Origin: Deinococcus taeanensis
Lineage (GTDB): Bacteria; Deinococcota; Deinococci; Deinococcales; Deinococcaceae
Direction: 5' to 3'
Assembly: GCF_020229735.1 (NCBI RefSeq)
Contig: NZ_CP083455.1
Span: forward strand, 103,501 to 167,500
Length of the DNA stretch: 64,000 nucleotides
The translations under genes were made by a program, and so were the position numbers. This document shows positions 48,416 through 58,629 of the stretch, one piece after another (position 1 is the stretch's first letter; each line of letters starts with the position of its first letter). The notes under the pieces were generated by a model that saw only the letters and a list, made by a program, of their open reading frames with translations, was not told the DNA's origin and searched no databases.

Positions 48416-50932
48416 ATGACGGTCACCCTGACCCCCCTGCTTCGACGCACCGCCCGCACCCTGACCCGGCGGGGCCTTCCGCTGCCCCTCCTGCTGACCG
48501 GCCTGGCGGGCGCTGCCGGTCTGGACCTGCAGTTCACCGGTGGAACCGCAGTGCCCGGCGGCGGCGCCTGCACGCTGACCCTGAACAGCCGCTGCCGTTT
48601 CAACAACGTGATCAGCGGCCTGAGCAGCACGTCCCCGCTGCAACGCGACGTCATCGTGACAGTGACCCGACTGAATGCTGCGACGCTAGTCGCGGCCTTC
48701 GACAATGAAGCCCCGAACCTCACCACGCCGCCCGTGCCGGTCGCCACGGCCGCGCAGTTCTTCGCGCCGACGGTGCAACCCACCCAGACCAGCGCCAACA
48801 TCACGGGCTGGGCCGAGTTCACCTTTGACGTGGTGACTGCCGGAGGCGCCGCTCCTGCCGTGGGAGGCGGCACAGCTGCCCTCCCCGGAACGTTCTGGGT
48901 CTCCACGTTCGACACGGACGGGGACAGCGGCACCTTGCGGGAATTTGTTGAATTCCTGGGCGTGCCTGCCGGCGACACGGGTCTGGCCACCGGGGTGACC
49001 AGCACTCTCTCGGCAGCGACGGCCGTAGACGGCGGCGTGCTGTACCAGGGCAGCGCCACCGTGCAGCCGGGCATCGCCACCGCCAACGAACATAAAGCGA
49101 GCGCCCTCTACACCAACCAGGCCAGTTTCAAACTGGTGTACGGGGCCCGCACCGGCGCCAATGGCAGCACGTCGGGCGGTCGCCTGACGGCCTTCGACTT
49201 CTACCGCCCGGACGCCGTGCTGCTGCGGCCGGTCCTGGACGGCTTCAAGTCCGTGGTCCTCACCGCCGATGCGGACGGAAGCGGCACCATCACGCCTGGT
49301 GACACCCTCACCTACCGCGTCACGTACGTGAACACCGGAAACGCCGCAGTTAGTGGCCTGCAGATCACCGATACGCTGCCCACAGGGGTGAGCGTCACCT
49401 CGCCCGGCGCGCAGACCGTCACGATCAACGGCGCAGTGACCGCTTCGGCCGTCAACAGCACCTACACCGGCAGCGGCGCGGCGACACAGCTGCTCAGCGG
49501 CCCCCAGACCATCCCTGCCAACGGGACCCTCAGCGTCAGCATTCCCGTCCGGGCCCAGGCAGTGGACACTGGCACGACTGTGAGCAACCAGGCCAGCGCC
49601 ACGGCCACCGGCCTGACCGCTGTCCTGACCGACAACGTGGACACCGCCACGCCCTTCCTGCCGGCGGTGACTGCCGCCGCAGGCTGGCCCGGGGTGCCTG
49701 CCGGCAGCGTTGTTCAGGCGCAGACCGCGGGGACCAGCCCCACGACGGTCACCATCCAGCCGGCTGCGGACCTGCTCCTCACAAAAAGCAACGGGGCAAG
49801 CAGTGTCAATGCGGGCGGAACCACGGTGTACACCATCACCCTGACCAACAACGGCCCCAGTGGCGCGAACGGGACGCTGCTGCGTGACCCGGCCGCCGCT
49901 GGCCTGAACAAAACCGCTGCCACCTGCACCGCCAGTGGCGGAGCTGTCTGTCCCGCTGTCACGGCCACCACCCTGGAAGCCGGGGTGAGCGTCGCGACCC
50001 TGCCGGCCGGCGGCCGGATCACCCTGACCGTGACTGCCGCCGTCACCGCCACGGGCGGGTCGGTCAGTAACAGCGTGACCGCCACCCTTCCCAGCGGCAC
50101 GGCGGACCCGACCCCCACCGGCACCGTGACCGACACCGACACCGTCACGCCCGTCGCTGACCTGAGCGTGAGCAAAACCGGCCCTGGCTTCGCGAAACCA
50201 GGGGAGACCCTCACGTACACCCTGACCCTCACGAACGCAGGTCCCAGCGCCGCCAGCAGCGTCACCCTGACCGACCCGCTGCCCGCCGGGCTGACCTACG
50301 TGAGCAGCAGCCCGGCGGCGGCCGTGAGTGGCCAGACCCTCACCTGGACGCTCGCCAGTCTGGCGTCCGGGGCCACGCAGACCATGACGGTAACCGCAAC
50401 CGCGCCGGGCCCCGCGACGCTCAGCAGCACGCCTGCGGCCCGTACCCTCACGAACACGGCCACCGTGAGCAGCTCAACAAGCGACCCGGGCAGTGCAAAT
50501 AACTCTGGCACGGCCGTGACCCAGCTGGTGAATGCACGGCTGGTCAAAACAGTGCGCAACGTGACGCAGAACGCAGCGTCCGGGACGAGTGGCGGCGGTC
50601 TGCCCGGTGAGGTGCTGGAGTACTGCGTCGCGTTCAGCAATGAGGGAGGCGTGGCGCTGCCGAACTTCGTACTGGAGGATCAGGTGCCGGCCAGCACGAC
50701 TGCCCAGCTGGACGGGTACGACGCTCAGGAGCCCAGCGCAGCCACAGGCTTCGGCATGAAGCTGACGCGGGGCGCTGCCGTGACCTACCTGACCAGCGCG
50801 GCAGACGCGACCGATAAGGGCACGCTGAGCGGCGCAGCGGGCAGCTTTGGGCGGGGCACCATGACGGTCACGCTGGGCACGCTGGCCGTGAACGAGCAGG
50901 GCAGCGCCTGCTTCCGCACGACCATCCGCTGA
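48416..50932 (+). CDS. Exported DUF11-repeat surface protein
   Basis: 838 residues. The N-terminus [20 protein letters not shown] and [15 protein letters not shown] is a long arginine-rich signal peptide. Residues ~35-250 form a unique domain with a [13 protein letters not shown] cysteine pair. Then come three DUF11 repeats: [40 protein letters not shown], and [20 protein letters not shown], plus a C-terminal module with a further Cys pair ([15 protein letters not shown]). A GAGAGGA site precedes the ATG. Last gene of the cluster, followed by a hairpin. Confidence 0.9.
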   Translation: MTVTLTPLLRRTARTLTRRGLPLPLLLTGLAGAAGLDLQFTGGTAVPGGGACTLTLNSRCRFNNVISGLSSTSPLQRDVIVTVTRLNAATLVAAFDNEAPNLTTPPVPVATAAQFFAPTVQPTQTSANITGWAEFTFDVVTAGGAAPAVGGGTAALPGTFWVSTFDTDGDSGTLREFVEFLGVPAGDTGLATGVTSTLSAATAVDGGVLYQGSATVQPGIATANEHKASALYTNQASFKLVYGARTGANGSTSGGRLTAFDFYRPDAVLLRPVLDGFKSVVLTADADGSGTITPGDTLTYRVTYVNTGNAAVSGLQITDTLPTGVSVTSPGAQTVTINGAVTASAVNSTYTGSGAATQLLSGPQTIPANGTLSVSIPVRAQAVDTGTTVSNQASATATGLTAVLTDNVDTATPFLPAVTAAAGWPGVPAGSVVQAQTAGTSPTTVTIQPAADLLLTKSNGASSVNAGGTTVYTITLTNNGPSGANGTLLRDPAAAGLNKTAATCTASGGAVCPAVTATTLEAGVSVATLPAGGRITLTVTAAVTATGGSVSNSVTATLPSGTADPTPTGTVTDTDTVTPVADLSVSKTGPGFAKPGETLTYTLTLTNAGPSAASSVTLTDPLPAGLTYVSSSPAAAVSGQTLTWTLASLASGATQTMTVTATAPGPATLSSTPAARTLTNTATVSSSTSDPGSANNSGTAVTQLVNARLVKTVRNVTQNAASGTSGGGLPGEVLEYCVAFSNEGGVALPNFVLEDQVPASTTAQLDGYDAQEPSAATGFGMKLTRGAAVTYLTSAADATDKGTLSGAAGSFGRGTMTVTLGTLAVNEQGSACFRTTIR

Positions 50933-50944
50933 CCTGCATCCGGG

Positions 50945-50976
50945 CTGGACCTCTGCGCGTTTGTGCAGAGGTCCAG
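50945..50976 (+). terminator. Terminator of the surface-protein cluster
   Basis: A 12-bp perfect stem (CTGGACCTCTGC and complement, 8-nt loop) 12 nt after the last stop; weak U content follows. Confidence 0.7.
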
Positions 50977-51007
50977 TTCTGCTGATCGCCGGGGGGGCGG
51001 CAGCCCC

Positions 51008-51013
51008 TAGAAT
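51008..51013 (+). promoter_or_regulatory. -10 box TAGAAT, leaderless type
   Basis: TAGAAT lies 7 nt before the ATG of the DMT transporter. Confidence 0.6.
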
Positions 51014-51020
51014 CCCGGGC

Positions 51021-51929
51021 ATGTCTGCCCGTGCGCGCGGCGTCCTGCTGCTGATCCTGGTGACCTGCCTGTGGGGCAGCACCTTCGCCGTCGTGAAAAC
51101 CCTCAGTGAGCTGCTGCCGCCGGCCACGTTGATCTTCTGGCGGTTCCTGATCGGTACGCTCGCGCTGCTGCCGCTGCTATGGCTGCGTCGCCCGGCCTCC
51201 GGTCAGGTGGCGGCAGGTGCTGGGCCGCGCGGCGCCCTGTGGCGGGACGGACTGGTTCTGGGCGCGTGGCTGATCGCGGGGTACGGCACGCAGACCATCG
51301 CGCTGCACACCACGTCGGCCAACCGCGCGGCGTTCTTCACGGCGCTGAGCGTGGTGCTCGTGCCGCTGTGGCTGGTGATCGCGCAGCGCCGCCGCATGCC
51401 GGGCGCCCTGTGGGGCGCGCTGCCGCTGGCGGTGGCGGGACTGGCCCTGCTGTCCTGGGAGGGAGGCGCCCTGGTGGCCGGGGACGGGTGGGCGCTGGCG
51501 TGCGCGGTGACGTACGCGGGATTCATTGTGACCCTGGAGCGCATGGCGGGCCGGCACGGCGCGCTGCCGTTCACGCTGGCGCAGGTGCTGAGCGTGACCG
51601 CGCTGGCGTTCGTGTGGGTGCTGGTCAGCGCGCCCGGCGCGGCGCTGCCGCCTGCGGCTGCCTGGGGCCCCCTGCTGTACCTGGGGATTGCGGCGACCGC
51701 GCTGACCACGCTGTTCCAGACGATCGGACAGCGGTGGGTGTCGGCAGCGGAGGCCAGTCTGATCTACGCGCTGGAGCCGGTCACGGCCACCCTGTTCAGT
51801 TTCGTGCTGATCCGCGAGCAGGTGGGGGCGCGGGGCGCCCTGGGGGGCGCGCTGGTGGTGGTGGCCACCGTGCTCAGCCAGCGCGCGGACCGGCCGCACG
51901 CGGAAACCCCGGCCGTGCAGGTCGAGTAG
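51021..51929 (+). CDS. EamA/DMT-superfamily transporter
   Basis: 302 residues, ten membrane helices in two EamA repeats. The opening [20 protein letters not shown] and [20 protein letters not shown] are typical of the first repeat, and [20 protein letters not shown] of the second. The family exports amino acids and other metabolites; the substrate is unknown. ATG 51021 sits 7 nt after TAGAAT. It converges on the CvpA-like gene 8 nt away, without an obvious terminator between them. Confidence 0.93.
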   Translation: MSARARGVLLLILVTCLWGSTFAVVKTLSELLPPATLIFWRFLIGTLALLPLLWLRRPASGQVAAGAGPRGALWRDGLVLGAWLIAGYGTQTIALHTTSANRAAFFTALSVVLVPLWLVIAQRRRMPGALWGALPLAVAGLALLSWEGGALVAGDGWALACAVTYAGFIVTLERMAGRHGALPFTLAQVLSVTALAFVWVLVSAPGAALPPAAAWGPLLYLGIAATALTTLFQTIGQRWVSAAEASLIYALEPVTATLFSFVLIREQVGARGALGGALVVVATVLSQRADRPHAETPAVQVE

Positions 51930-51937
51930 CGCCGGGT

Positions 51938-52417
51938 TCAGCGCCGGGTCTGGTCGGGAATCAGCAGGGTTTTCAGGGCGGCGTTGCTGCCCCACACGCC
52001 GTGCAGACCGCTTTGCACGACGGAGTTCCGCACGGCGCGGTACACGGCCGGCGGCAGGCTCACGGACGGGTACACGCCGCGGGCCCCCTGGGCGTCCACG
52101 CGCAGGTCCATCGGGAAGTTCAGGGCCATGGCGGCGATGAGCACGCCGCCCAGCACGAACCCGCCGGCCGCGCCGGCACCCAGGTGCCAGGGCTCCTCCA
52201 GGGGCGTGTGAATCAGCCGGGTGATGGCCACGCCTGCACCTGCGCCCAGCAGCGCGCCCAGGATCAGGGCGACGGGGGCGCCGCCCAGGGAGTTCGCGAG
52301 AAACGCGGCCGTCACGCCGCCCAGGCCCCAGGCCAGGCCGCTCAGGCCCCGGCGGGCGCCCAGGGCGGTCAGGGCAGCCCAGAGGGTCACCAGCAGCGCA
52401 TCGAACCACGTGATCAC
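51938..52417 (-). CDS. CvpA-like membrane protein
   Basis: 159 residues from a GTG. The start VITWFDALLVTLWAALTALG followed by ARRGLSGLAWGLGG is the CvpA/colicin V production pattern; four helices follow, then a periplasmic-looking C-terminus ending LKTLLIPDQTRR. The role of this family is poorly known, with links to envelope homeostasis. The frame is open upstream to 52513, but that would overlap the divergent response-regulator promoter, and TAGACT lies 7 nt before the GTG at 52417. Confidence 0.8.
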   Translation of the reverse strand: MITWFDALLVTLWAALTALGARRGLSGLAWGLGGVTAAFLANSLGGAPVALILGALLGAGAGVAITRLIHTPLEEPWHLGAGAAGGFVLGGVLIAAMALNFPMDLRVDAQGARGVYPSVSLPPAVYRAVRNSVVQSGLHGVWGSNAALKTLLIPDQTRR

Positions 52418-52424
52418 GGCAGGC

Positions 52425-52430
52425 AGTCTA
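52425..52430 (-). promoter_or_regulatory. -10 box TAGACT of the CvpA-like gene, leaderless type
   Basis: Minus-strand TAGACT, 7 nt before the GTG at 52417. Confidence 0.6.
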
Positions 52431-52503
52431 CAGGGGCGCCGCTGACAAAATTCTGCGGGCGCGGATGGCGGCGTGGCTTCCGGTGCGTCCCGGCCGGCTG
52501 CTC

Positions 52504-52509
52504 TAGACT
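52504..52509 (+). promoter_or_regulatory. -10 box TAGACT of the response regulator, leaderless type
   Basis: TAGACT lies 6 nt before the ATG at 52516. Confidence 0.65.
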
Positions 52510-52515
52510 GCACGT

Positions 52516-53160
52516 ATGATTCGCGTTTTGCTCGTGGATGATCACGCGTTGTTCCGTCAGGGGCTGCGCAGCCTGCTGGAGTCCGAGGGAATGCGCGTGA
52601 TCGGGGAGGCCGCCAACGGCCGTGAAGCCATCCGCTACGCCGCCGATACGCACCCGGACGTGATTCTGATGGATATTCAGATGCCTGAACTTGATGGCGT
52701 GAAGGCCACGCAGAGCATCCTGGAAATCGATCCGAACGCCCGGGTGATCATGATCACCATGTACCGCCAGGACCGGTACGTGTTCGAGGCCGTGAAGGCC
52801 GGCGCACGTGGGTACGTGCTGAAGGACGCGGACGCGGCAACCCTGCTGGACGTGATCCGCCGCGTGGCGGCCGGCGAGGCGCTGCTCGACGCCGACATGG
52901 CGCAGAACGTGCTGGATGACTTCCGGGACAAGCGTGAGGAGCTGCCCAGCGAGAAGCACGCCGACCTGAACGAGCGCGAGACGATGATCCTGAAACTGCT
53001 CGCGCAGGGGTTCTCCAACCAGGACATCGCGCTGCGCCTGGACATCAGTGAGAAGACCGTGCGCAACCGCCTGTCGGAGATCTTCACGAAATTGCAGCTG
53101 AACAACCGCACGCAGGCGGCCCTGTACGCCATCCGGGAGGGGATCGCCAACCTTGAGTAA
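52516..53160 (+). CDS. NarL/FixJ-type response regulator
   Basis: 214 residues. The receiver domain (1-~120) has acidic pocket DD at 8-9, phospho-acceptor Asp 53 in [13 protein letters not shown] and the conserved Lys in VLKDADA. The LuxR-type helix-turn-helix (~145-205) is [20 protein letters not shown] and [20 protein letters not shown]. It binds DNA after phosphorylation. No histidine kinase is adjacent, so it is an orphan here. It overlaps the next small gene by 8 nt, which makes co-expression likely. Confidence 0.95.
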   Translation: MIRVLLVDDHALFRQGLRSLLESEGMRVIGEAANGREAIRYAADTHPDVILMDIQMPELDGVKATQSILEIDPNARVIMITMYRQDRYVFEAVKAGARGYVLKDADAATLLDVIRRVAAGEALLDADMAQNVLDDFRDKREELPSEKHADLNERETMILKLLAQGFSNQDIALRLDISEKTVRNRLSEIFTKLQLNNRTQAALYAIREGIANLE

Positions 53161-53407
53161 ACGCGACAACCGCCGCGTGGCGCCGCCTGCGGCCGCGGCG
53201 CCAGTGTCGTTCCGCGCCGGGTGCGGGCGGGAGTGGAGCCTGCCGAGCCGGGAGGCAGACCTGGCGTACACCGAGCAGGCCTTTCCCGAATGCCCGGGGT
53301 GCGAGCACCGCGTGGAGCCGGAAGGCACCCTGCCGTTCTGCACGTTGCGGCCGGTGGGCACCGCGCACCCGTTTGCGGCTCTGGCAGGCCTGAACCTCCC
53401 GGAATGA
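53153..53407 (+). CDS. Small four-cysteine protein (possible zinc ribbon)
   Basis: 84 residues from a TTG that overlaps the response regulator end by 8 nt; GGGAGGGG lies upstream at suitable distance. Cysteines are at 24, 47, 50 and 63, with the central pair in [10 protein letters not shown], consistent with a zinc-binding ribbon although the spacing is irregular. The N-terminus is basic and Ala/Pro-rich. No family recognised. The stop overlaps the next gene's start (ATGA). The tight overlaps on both sides support a real gene. Confidence 0.7.
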   Translation: MSKRDNRRVAPPAAAAPVSFRAGCGREWSLPSREADLAYTEQAFPECPGCEHRVEPEGTLPFCTLRPVGTAHPFAALAGLNLPE

Positions 53408-54282
53408 GCCTGGGGGACCGGCCGGCCGGGGCGGGGGAGAGGCTCGCGGCGTTTCAGGCCAGTCTGCGTGGGGGCGGCTTTCCGGGCACGGTGGGTCTGC
53501 GGGTGTGCACGCTGGCCGGCGAGGATCTCGTGGCCTGGAACGCGGAGCGGGTCTTCCCGGCGGCTAGCACGATCAAGGTGCCGCTGTTGATCATGGCGTT
53601 GCAGGCCGCGCAGGCCGGACGGCTTGACCTGCGCGGGCAGGTCGTGGTGGGCGCGGCCGACCGGGTGCCGGGCACCGGGGTGCTGCATGAACTGCTGCCC
53701 GGCGTGACCCTGGCGTGGCAGGACGTGCTGACGCTGATGATCATCGTGAGTGACAACACGGCCACGAACCTGCTGATCGGCCGGCTTGGCGTGGAGGCGG
53801 TGAATACCTGGCTGGCCGCTCAGGGTCTGCGGAGCTCGCGGCTGGTGGGGAAGTTGCAGCTGCCCGCGGAGCAGCGCAGTGAGGCGCAGCGACGCGGCGA
53901 GCGCAACGCCACCACCGCCCGTGACCAGACGGACCTGCTGCTTGCCCTGATGAGGGGTGAGCTGCTGGACGGCGCGCACACTGCCCTGGCCCTGGACATT
54001 CTGGAACGTCAGCATCACCGTGACCTGATCGGCCGGCGCGTGCCGTGTGGCGCGGACGGGGAGCGGTTGTACCGGAGTGCCACCAAGAGTGGGGAACTGC
54101 TGGGGGTCCGCCACGATGTGGGCGTGCTGTTCACCCCGCGCGCACTGGTGGTGGCCCTGCTTTCCGAGGGGGGCCGGGACCCGCGGGAGCATCCGGAGAA
54201 TGAGGACGTGCGGGTTCTCGCGGACGCATTGTGGACACTGCTGTCCGACCTGGGTGGCCTGGGCGCGCGGGGGGACATTTAA
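53404..54282 (+). CDS. Beta-lactamase-fold serine hydrolase, apparently cytoplasmic
   Basis: 292 residues of the class A beta-lactamase fold: S55-T-I-K58 (FPAASTIKV), S116-D-N118 (IVSDNTATN) and K228-S-G230 (SATKSG). The omega-loop deacylating Glu of true class A enzymes is not where expected (the LVGKLQLPAEQR region), so hydrolysis of beta-lactams may be poor. There is no signal peptide or lipobox, unlike exported beta-lactamases. It may act on a peptide or peptidoglycan fragment. Start ATG overlaps the previous stop. Confidence 0.88.
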   Translation: MSLGDRPAGAGERLAAFQASLRGGGFPGTVGLRVCTLAGEDLVAWNAERVFPAASTIKVPLLIMALQAAQAGRLDLRGQVVVGAADRVPGTGVLHELLPGVTLAWQDVLTLMIIVSDNTATNLLIGRLGVEAVNTWLAAQGLRSSRLVGKLQLPAEQRSEAQRRGERNATTARDQTDLLLALMRGELLDGAHTALALDILERQHHRDLIGRRVPCGADGERLYRSATKSGELLGVRHDVGVLFTPRALVVALLSEGGRDPREHPENEDVRVLADALWTLLSDLGGLGARGDI

Positions 54283-54461
54283 CCGCTCGGTCAGGCGCAC
54301 CATAAAGGGTGCCGAAGTCTGGCAGGCAGCCCCGAAGAAGCGCGGCTGGGCGCATGTTCGGCGCGTGGTATGCTGACCCGTATTAGGCCACCTCAAAGCA
54401 GGATTTCCATCCGCGATACGGCGGGAAATTACAGGCCACTTCACGCTTAGGGAGAGGGAAC

Positions 54462-55322
<861 letters not shown>

Positions 55323-55339
55323 TCAGGAGAGGTGGACTC

Positions 55340-55999
55340 ATGACCCGTTACAAGAAACAAGATCCCGAACTGACCCGCCGTAAGTTCATCAATGTGGCCA
55401 TGGGCACCGGCGCCGCCGTGGGCACCCTCAGTCTCGTCAGCGCGCTGGGCATCGCCAAGCCTGTCTTCCGCCTGACGGCCGACAAGGCGCCGCCCCTCAA
55501 AGGCGACGTGCTCGTGCACGCGGACGCCGCCAAGTACGGCCAGCCGGTAAAGCCCTCCGAGCTGAGTGAACTGGCCGTGATTGCCTACCCGATGGGCCGC
55601 AACAAGGACGGCAGCACCGTGATCCGCGCGGGTGAACCGAACAACCAGGTGGGCGTGTACAAGTTCGAGCCCTCCGCGCTGCAGGCCCCCACGAAAATCG
55701 ACGCGACCGACAACGGCATTGTGGTGTACTCGAACACCTGCACGCACGCCGGTTGCTTTCCCAAGTCGGTGAACAACCAATTTATCGTGAACTGCCCCTG
55801 CCACTCCGGGCAGTACGAACCCCGTCAGGGCTGCAAGGTGATCGGCGGGCCGCCACCCAAGCCCATGCCGCAGCTGGGCGTCAAGGTCGAAGGGGAACAG
55901 CTGGTGCTGACCTCTTCGTTCCTGACCTCGCCCTACGGATACAAGAACGACGAGGAGTGGGAAGCCTACCTGAAGCAGGCTGAGGAGTTGCTCGCATGA
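55340..55999 (+). CDS. Rieske iron-sulfur subunit of the bc complex
   Basis: 219 residues. A twin-arginine-type anchor [20 protein letters not shown] is followed by the Rieske domain. The [2Fe-2S] ligands are C134, H136 (CTHAGC) and C152, H155 (CPCHSG), with a C139-C154 disulfide. It carries electrons from quinol at cytochrome b to cytochrome c. The family location is the outer face of the membrane. It lies 17 nt after the cytochrome c gene and overlaps the cytochrome b start by 4 nt. GGAGAGGTGG precedes the ATG. Confidence 0.96.
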   Translation: MTRYKKQDPELTRRKFINVAMGTGAAVGTLSLVSALGIAKPVFRLTADKAPPLKGDVLVHADAAKYGQPVKPSELSELAVIAYPMGRNKDGSTVIRAGEPNNQVGVYKFEPSALQAPTKIDATDNGIVVYSNTCTHAGCFPKSVNNQFIVNCPCHSGQYEPRQGCKVIGGPPPKPMPQLGVKVEGEQLVLTSSFLTSPYGYKNDEEWEAYLKQAEELLA

Positions 56000-57309
56000 A
56001 CCAGTGGCTCGATGACCGTCTTCACATCTCGCGCCTGAACGACAAGTTCCTGCGCAAAGCCTTCCCGGTGCATCACTCCTTCTTCCTGGGGGAGATCACG
56101 CTGTTCAGCCTGATCGTGCTGATTATCACGGGCATCCTGCTGGCGCTGGCGTACGAGCCCAGCAACAGCATGGTCGTGAACTCCTTCGACCCCGGCACCG
56201 CTGCCAAGCCGAATATGCTTCCGGCCGCGTACCACTCTGCGCTGAAGATCAACGCCATGCCCTTCGGGGACATGCTGCGCCGCACTCACCACTGGATGGC
56301 GAACATCATGATTGCCGCAGCGGTGCTGCACCTGATGCGCGTGTACTTTACCGGGGCGTTCAAAAAGCCGCGTGAAATCAACTGGTGGATTGGCATGCTG
56401 CTGCTGATCTTTGCCGGGCTGACCGCCGTGACCGGCTACATCCTGCCGTACGACAACTACGCGTACAGCACCGTGAAGGTCATCTACGCCATCACGGCCT
56501 CCGTGCCCTGGGTGGGCGACTGGCTGGCGCAGGCGGCGTTCGCTGGACGCTTCCCCGGCGACGGCATCATTCCCCGCATCTACGGCTACCACATCATGCT
56601 GCTGCCCGGCATCCTGCTGGCCATGACGGCCGCGCACATGCTCATCATGATCAAGCAGAAGCACACCCAGCCGCAGTACGCCAAGCGTCTGGCGTACAAG
56701 AAGATCGTTGGTGTGCCCCTGATGACGCAGCAGACCCCCATCATGCTGATGCTGGCCCTGCTGTTCACGGGACTGGTCATGCTGTTCGCTGCGTTCATCC
56801 CTGTTCACCCCGTGGAGTTCTTCGGTCCGCCCAGCTCCTCGGGCGTCAGCAACATCAAGCCCGACTGGTACCTGCTGTGGGTGTTCGGGGCCCTGGCAAT
56901 CATCCCCGGCTTTGAAGTCGAGATTCTGGGCGGCACGATCAGCGCTGAGTTCATCGGCGCCATGGTCTTCCCCGGCATCGTGATTGGCCTGATGTTCGCA
57001 GTGCCGATGCTCGACCGCAGCAAGGACAACCAGTACTACGCCGAGAACCCCACCAACTCCCCCGTCCGGCTGGCTGCTGGCGTGGCGTTCATGGCCATGA
57101 TGCTCGTGATGTCGGTGGCCGGGTACAAACCCGAGCTGATCGAGAGCCGCCTCCTGACCACCAACAACGCCAACGCGATCCTGTGGATTCTGACTTTCGT
57201 GATCCCTGCCCTGAGCTACTTCGGCACGATCGGGATTGTGCGCGGCATCCGCGCGCTGCGGGAAGCGGACGAGCGCGAGACGCTCGCCCACGCCCACGCA
57301 GACGACTGA
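55996..57309 (+). CDS. Cytochrome b subunit of the bc complex
   Basis: 437 residues, full-length cytochrome b with eight membrane helices. Heme ligand regions are [20 protein letters not shown] and [20 protein letters not shown]; the Qo motif is PDWY in [18 protein letters not shown]. It oxidises menaquinol and recycles electrons across the membrane. Start overlaps the Rieske stop (ATGA). The C-terminal ~100 residues, with helices around [20 protein letters not shown], complete the fold. A strong palindromic terminator follows. Confidence 0.96.
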   Translation: MNQWLDDRLHISRLNDKFLRKAFPVHHSFFLGEITLFSLIVLIITGILLALAYEPSNSMVVNSFDPGTAAKPNMLPAAYHSALKINAMPFGDMLRRTHHWMANIMIAAAVLHLMRVYFTGAFKKPREINWWIGMLLLIFAGLTAVTGYILPYDNYAYSTVKVIYAITASVPWVGDWLAQAAFAGRFPGDGIIPRIYGYHIMLLPGILLAMTAAHMLIMIKQKHTQPQYAKRLAYKKIVGVPLMTQQTPIMLMLALLFTGLVMLFAAFIPVHPVEFFGPPSSSGVSNIKPDWYLLWVFGALAIIPGFEVEILGGTISAEFIGAMVFPGIVIGLMFAVPMLDRSKDNQYYAENPTNSPVRLAAGVAFMAMMLVMSVAGYKPELIESRLLTTNNANAILWILTFVIPALSYFGTIGIVRGIRALREADERETLAHAHADD

Positions 57310-57324
57310 ACGCCCCATTCCCTG

Positions 57325-57354
57325 GAGGGTGCTCCGCAGCTGCGGAGCACCCTC
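57325..57354 (+). terminator. Terminator of the cytochrome bc operon
   Basis: A perfect 30-nt palindrome (centre between 57339 and 57340) able to form a 13-15 bp stem, followed by TGCCTTTACG. It lies 15 nt after the cytochrome b stop. Confidence 0.75.
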
Positions 57355-57384
57355 TGCCTTTACGCTGTGTGCTGTAGTGTCCCC

Positions 57385-57582
57385 ATGGAGTTCCTGACCC
57401 TGCTGCTCGTCCGGGAAGCCCGTCGCCTTGGGCTGGCCGGGCAACCGCCGCACCTGGCACCCTCTGAGGCGCTCCTGGCGCTGGGCCGCCTGACGCTGCA
57501 GGAGTTGATCGCCCAGGGCGCGCTGCCTGACCCGGAGCCAGACATCGACTGCTGGGCCGCGCCGCGCCACCCGGGCCACTGA
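57385..57582 (+). CDS. Small protein, unknown function
   Basis: 65 residues: a helical start MEFLTLLLVREARRLGLAGQ, then PHLAPSEALLALGRLTLQEL and a short acidic tail with one Cys (DIDCWAAP). No family recognised and no signal peptide. A TAGTGT hexamer lies only 4 nt before the ATG, close to but shorter than the usual spacing here. It sits between the bc-operon terminator and a minus-strand terminator. Coding status is moderately supported. Confidence 0.5.
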   Translation: MEFLTLLLVREARRLGLAGQPPHLAPSEALLALGRLTLQELIAQGALPDPEPDIDCWAAPRHPGH

Positions 57583-57598
57583 CCCGGCACACAGAAAA

Positions 57599-57620
57599 CC
57601 GGCCCACACAGGTGGGCCGG
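57599..57620 (-). terminator. Terminator of the 82-residue protein gene
   Basis: 9-bp stem (CCGGCCCAC and GTGGGCCGG, 4-nt loop) followed on the minus strand by TTTTCTGTG. It lies 17 nt past the stop of the minus-strand gene. Confidence 0.75.
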
Positions 57621-57637
57621 CTGGTGAAACGAAAGAG

Positions 57638-57886
57638 TTAAGCCTGAACGCGCTGGGTCGGCAGACTGACAGCGGGTGTGGCGCCCTGGCGACTCCCGGC
57701 CGCATACCCGACCTGGGCGCCGAACTGCCACGCGAGCTTGATCATGAACTGAATGGCGTCTTCGTCATGCTGAGCGATCAGGGCACGCAGATGTTCAGGA
57801 AGACCTTCGGGGAGAGGCATGGCGCGGAGCTGCTCCCCGTATTCACTGCGGAGCTGCTCGAACCACTCGGCATAGGGGTTCGTCAT
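57638..57886 (-). CDS. Small soluble helical protein, unknown function
   Basis: 82 residues: [40 protein letters not shown] and [20 protein letters not shown], mostly helical and acidic, with a short polar tail. No family recognised, no signal peptide, no cysteine. TAAGAT lies 7 nt before the ATG and a clear terminator follows, so a monocistronic real gene is well supported. It is divergent from the IscA-type gene. Confidence 0.75.
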   Translation of the reverse strand: MTNPYAEWFEQLRSEYGEQLRAMPLPEGLPEHLRALIAQHDEDAIQFMIKLAWQFGAQVGYAAGSRQGATPAVSLPTQRVQA

Positions 57887-57893
57887 GCCCACC

Positions 57894-57899
57894 ATCTTA
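57894..57899 (-). promoter_or_regulatory. -10 box TAAGAT, leaderless type
   Basis: Minus-strand TAAGAT, 7 nt before the ATG at 57886. Confidence 0.55.
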
Positions 57900-58005
57900 A
57901 CACTGGGACGCTCAAGGAATGTAAGCGGCGGCTCTCCGCCTGAGGCGGGACGCAGGGCTCCCTCCCCGGCTTCACTTTGCTTTCCAGGCACCTTTTTATT
58001 TCCCG

Positions 58006-58448
<443 letters not shown>

Positions 58449-58545
58449 ACTTTCCCTCTCTTCTTGCCGCTCCTGTCCGCCTGGGCAGGAGCGGTTTCTG
58501 CTTTCACCCCCCCCACTGCCGGATGACAGGCACATGAACACGACC

Positions 58546-58573
58546 TTGACGCTTTTCATGAGCACCGTATACT
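58546..58573 (+). promoter_or_regulatory. Promoter TTGACG-16-TATACT of the ABC transporter operon
   Basis: -35 TTGACG (58546-58551) and -10 TATACT (58568-58573). The start would be near 58580, giving a ~50-nt leader with GGAGG just before the ATG at 58630. Confidence 0.75.
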
Positions 58574-58629
58574 GACCGCATCACCAACAACCCGGGCAGC
58601 ACAACAGCCCATCAGTACACGGAGGCCCC

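Noticed and set aside
43400..48643. A 1,747-codon open frame antisense to the giant surface protein
   Set aside because: It mirrors the codon periodicity of the plus-strand gene, has a Gly/Ala/Val/Arg/Gln-rich translation with no domains or signal peptide, and no promoter or ribosome site. High-GC genes commonly leave such antisense frames open.
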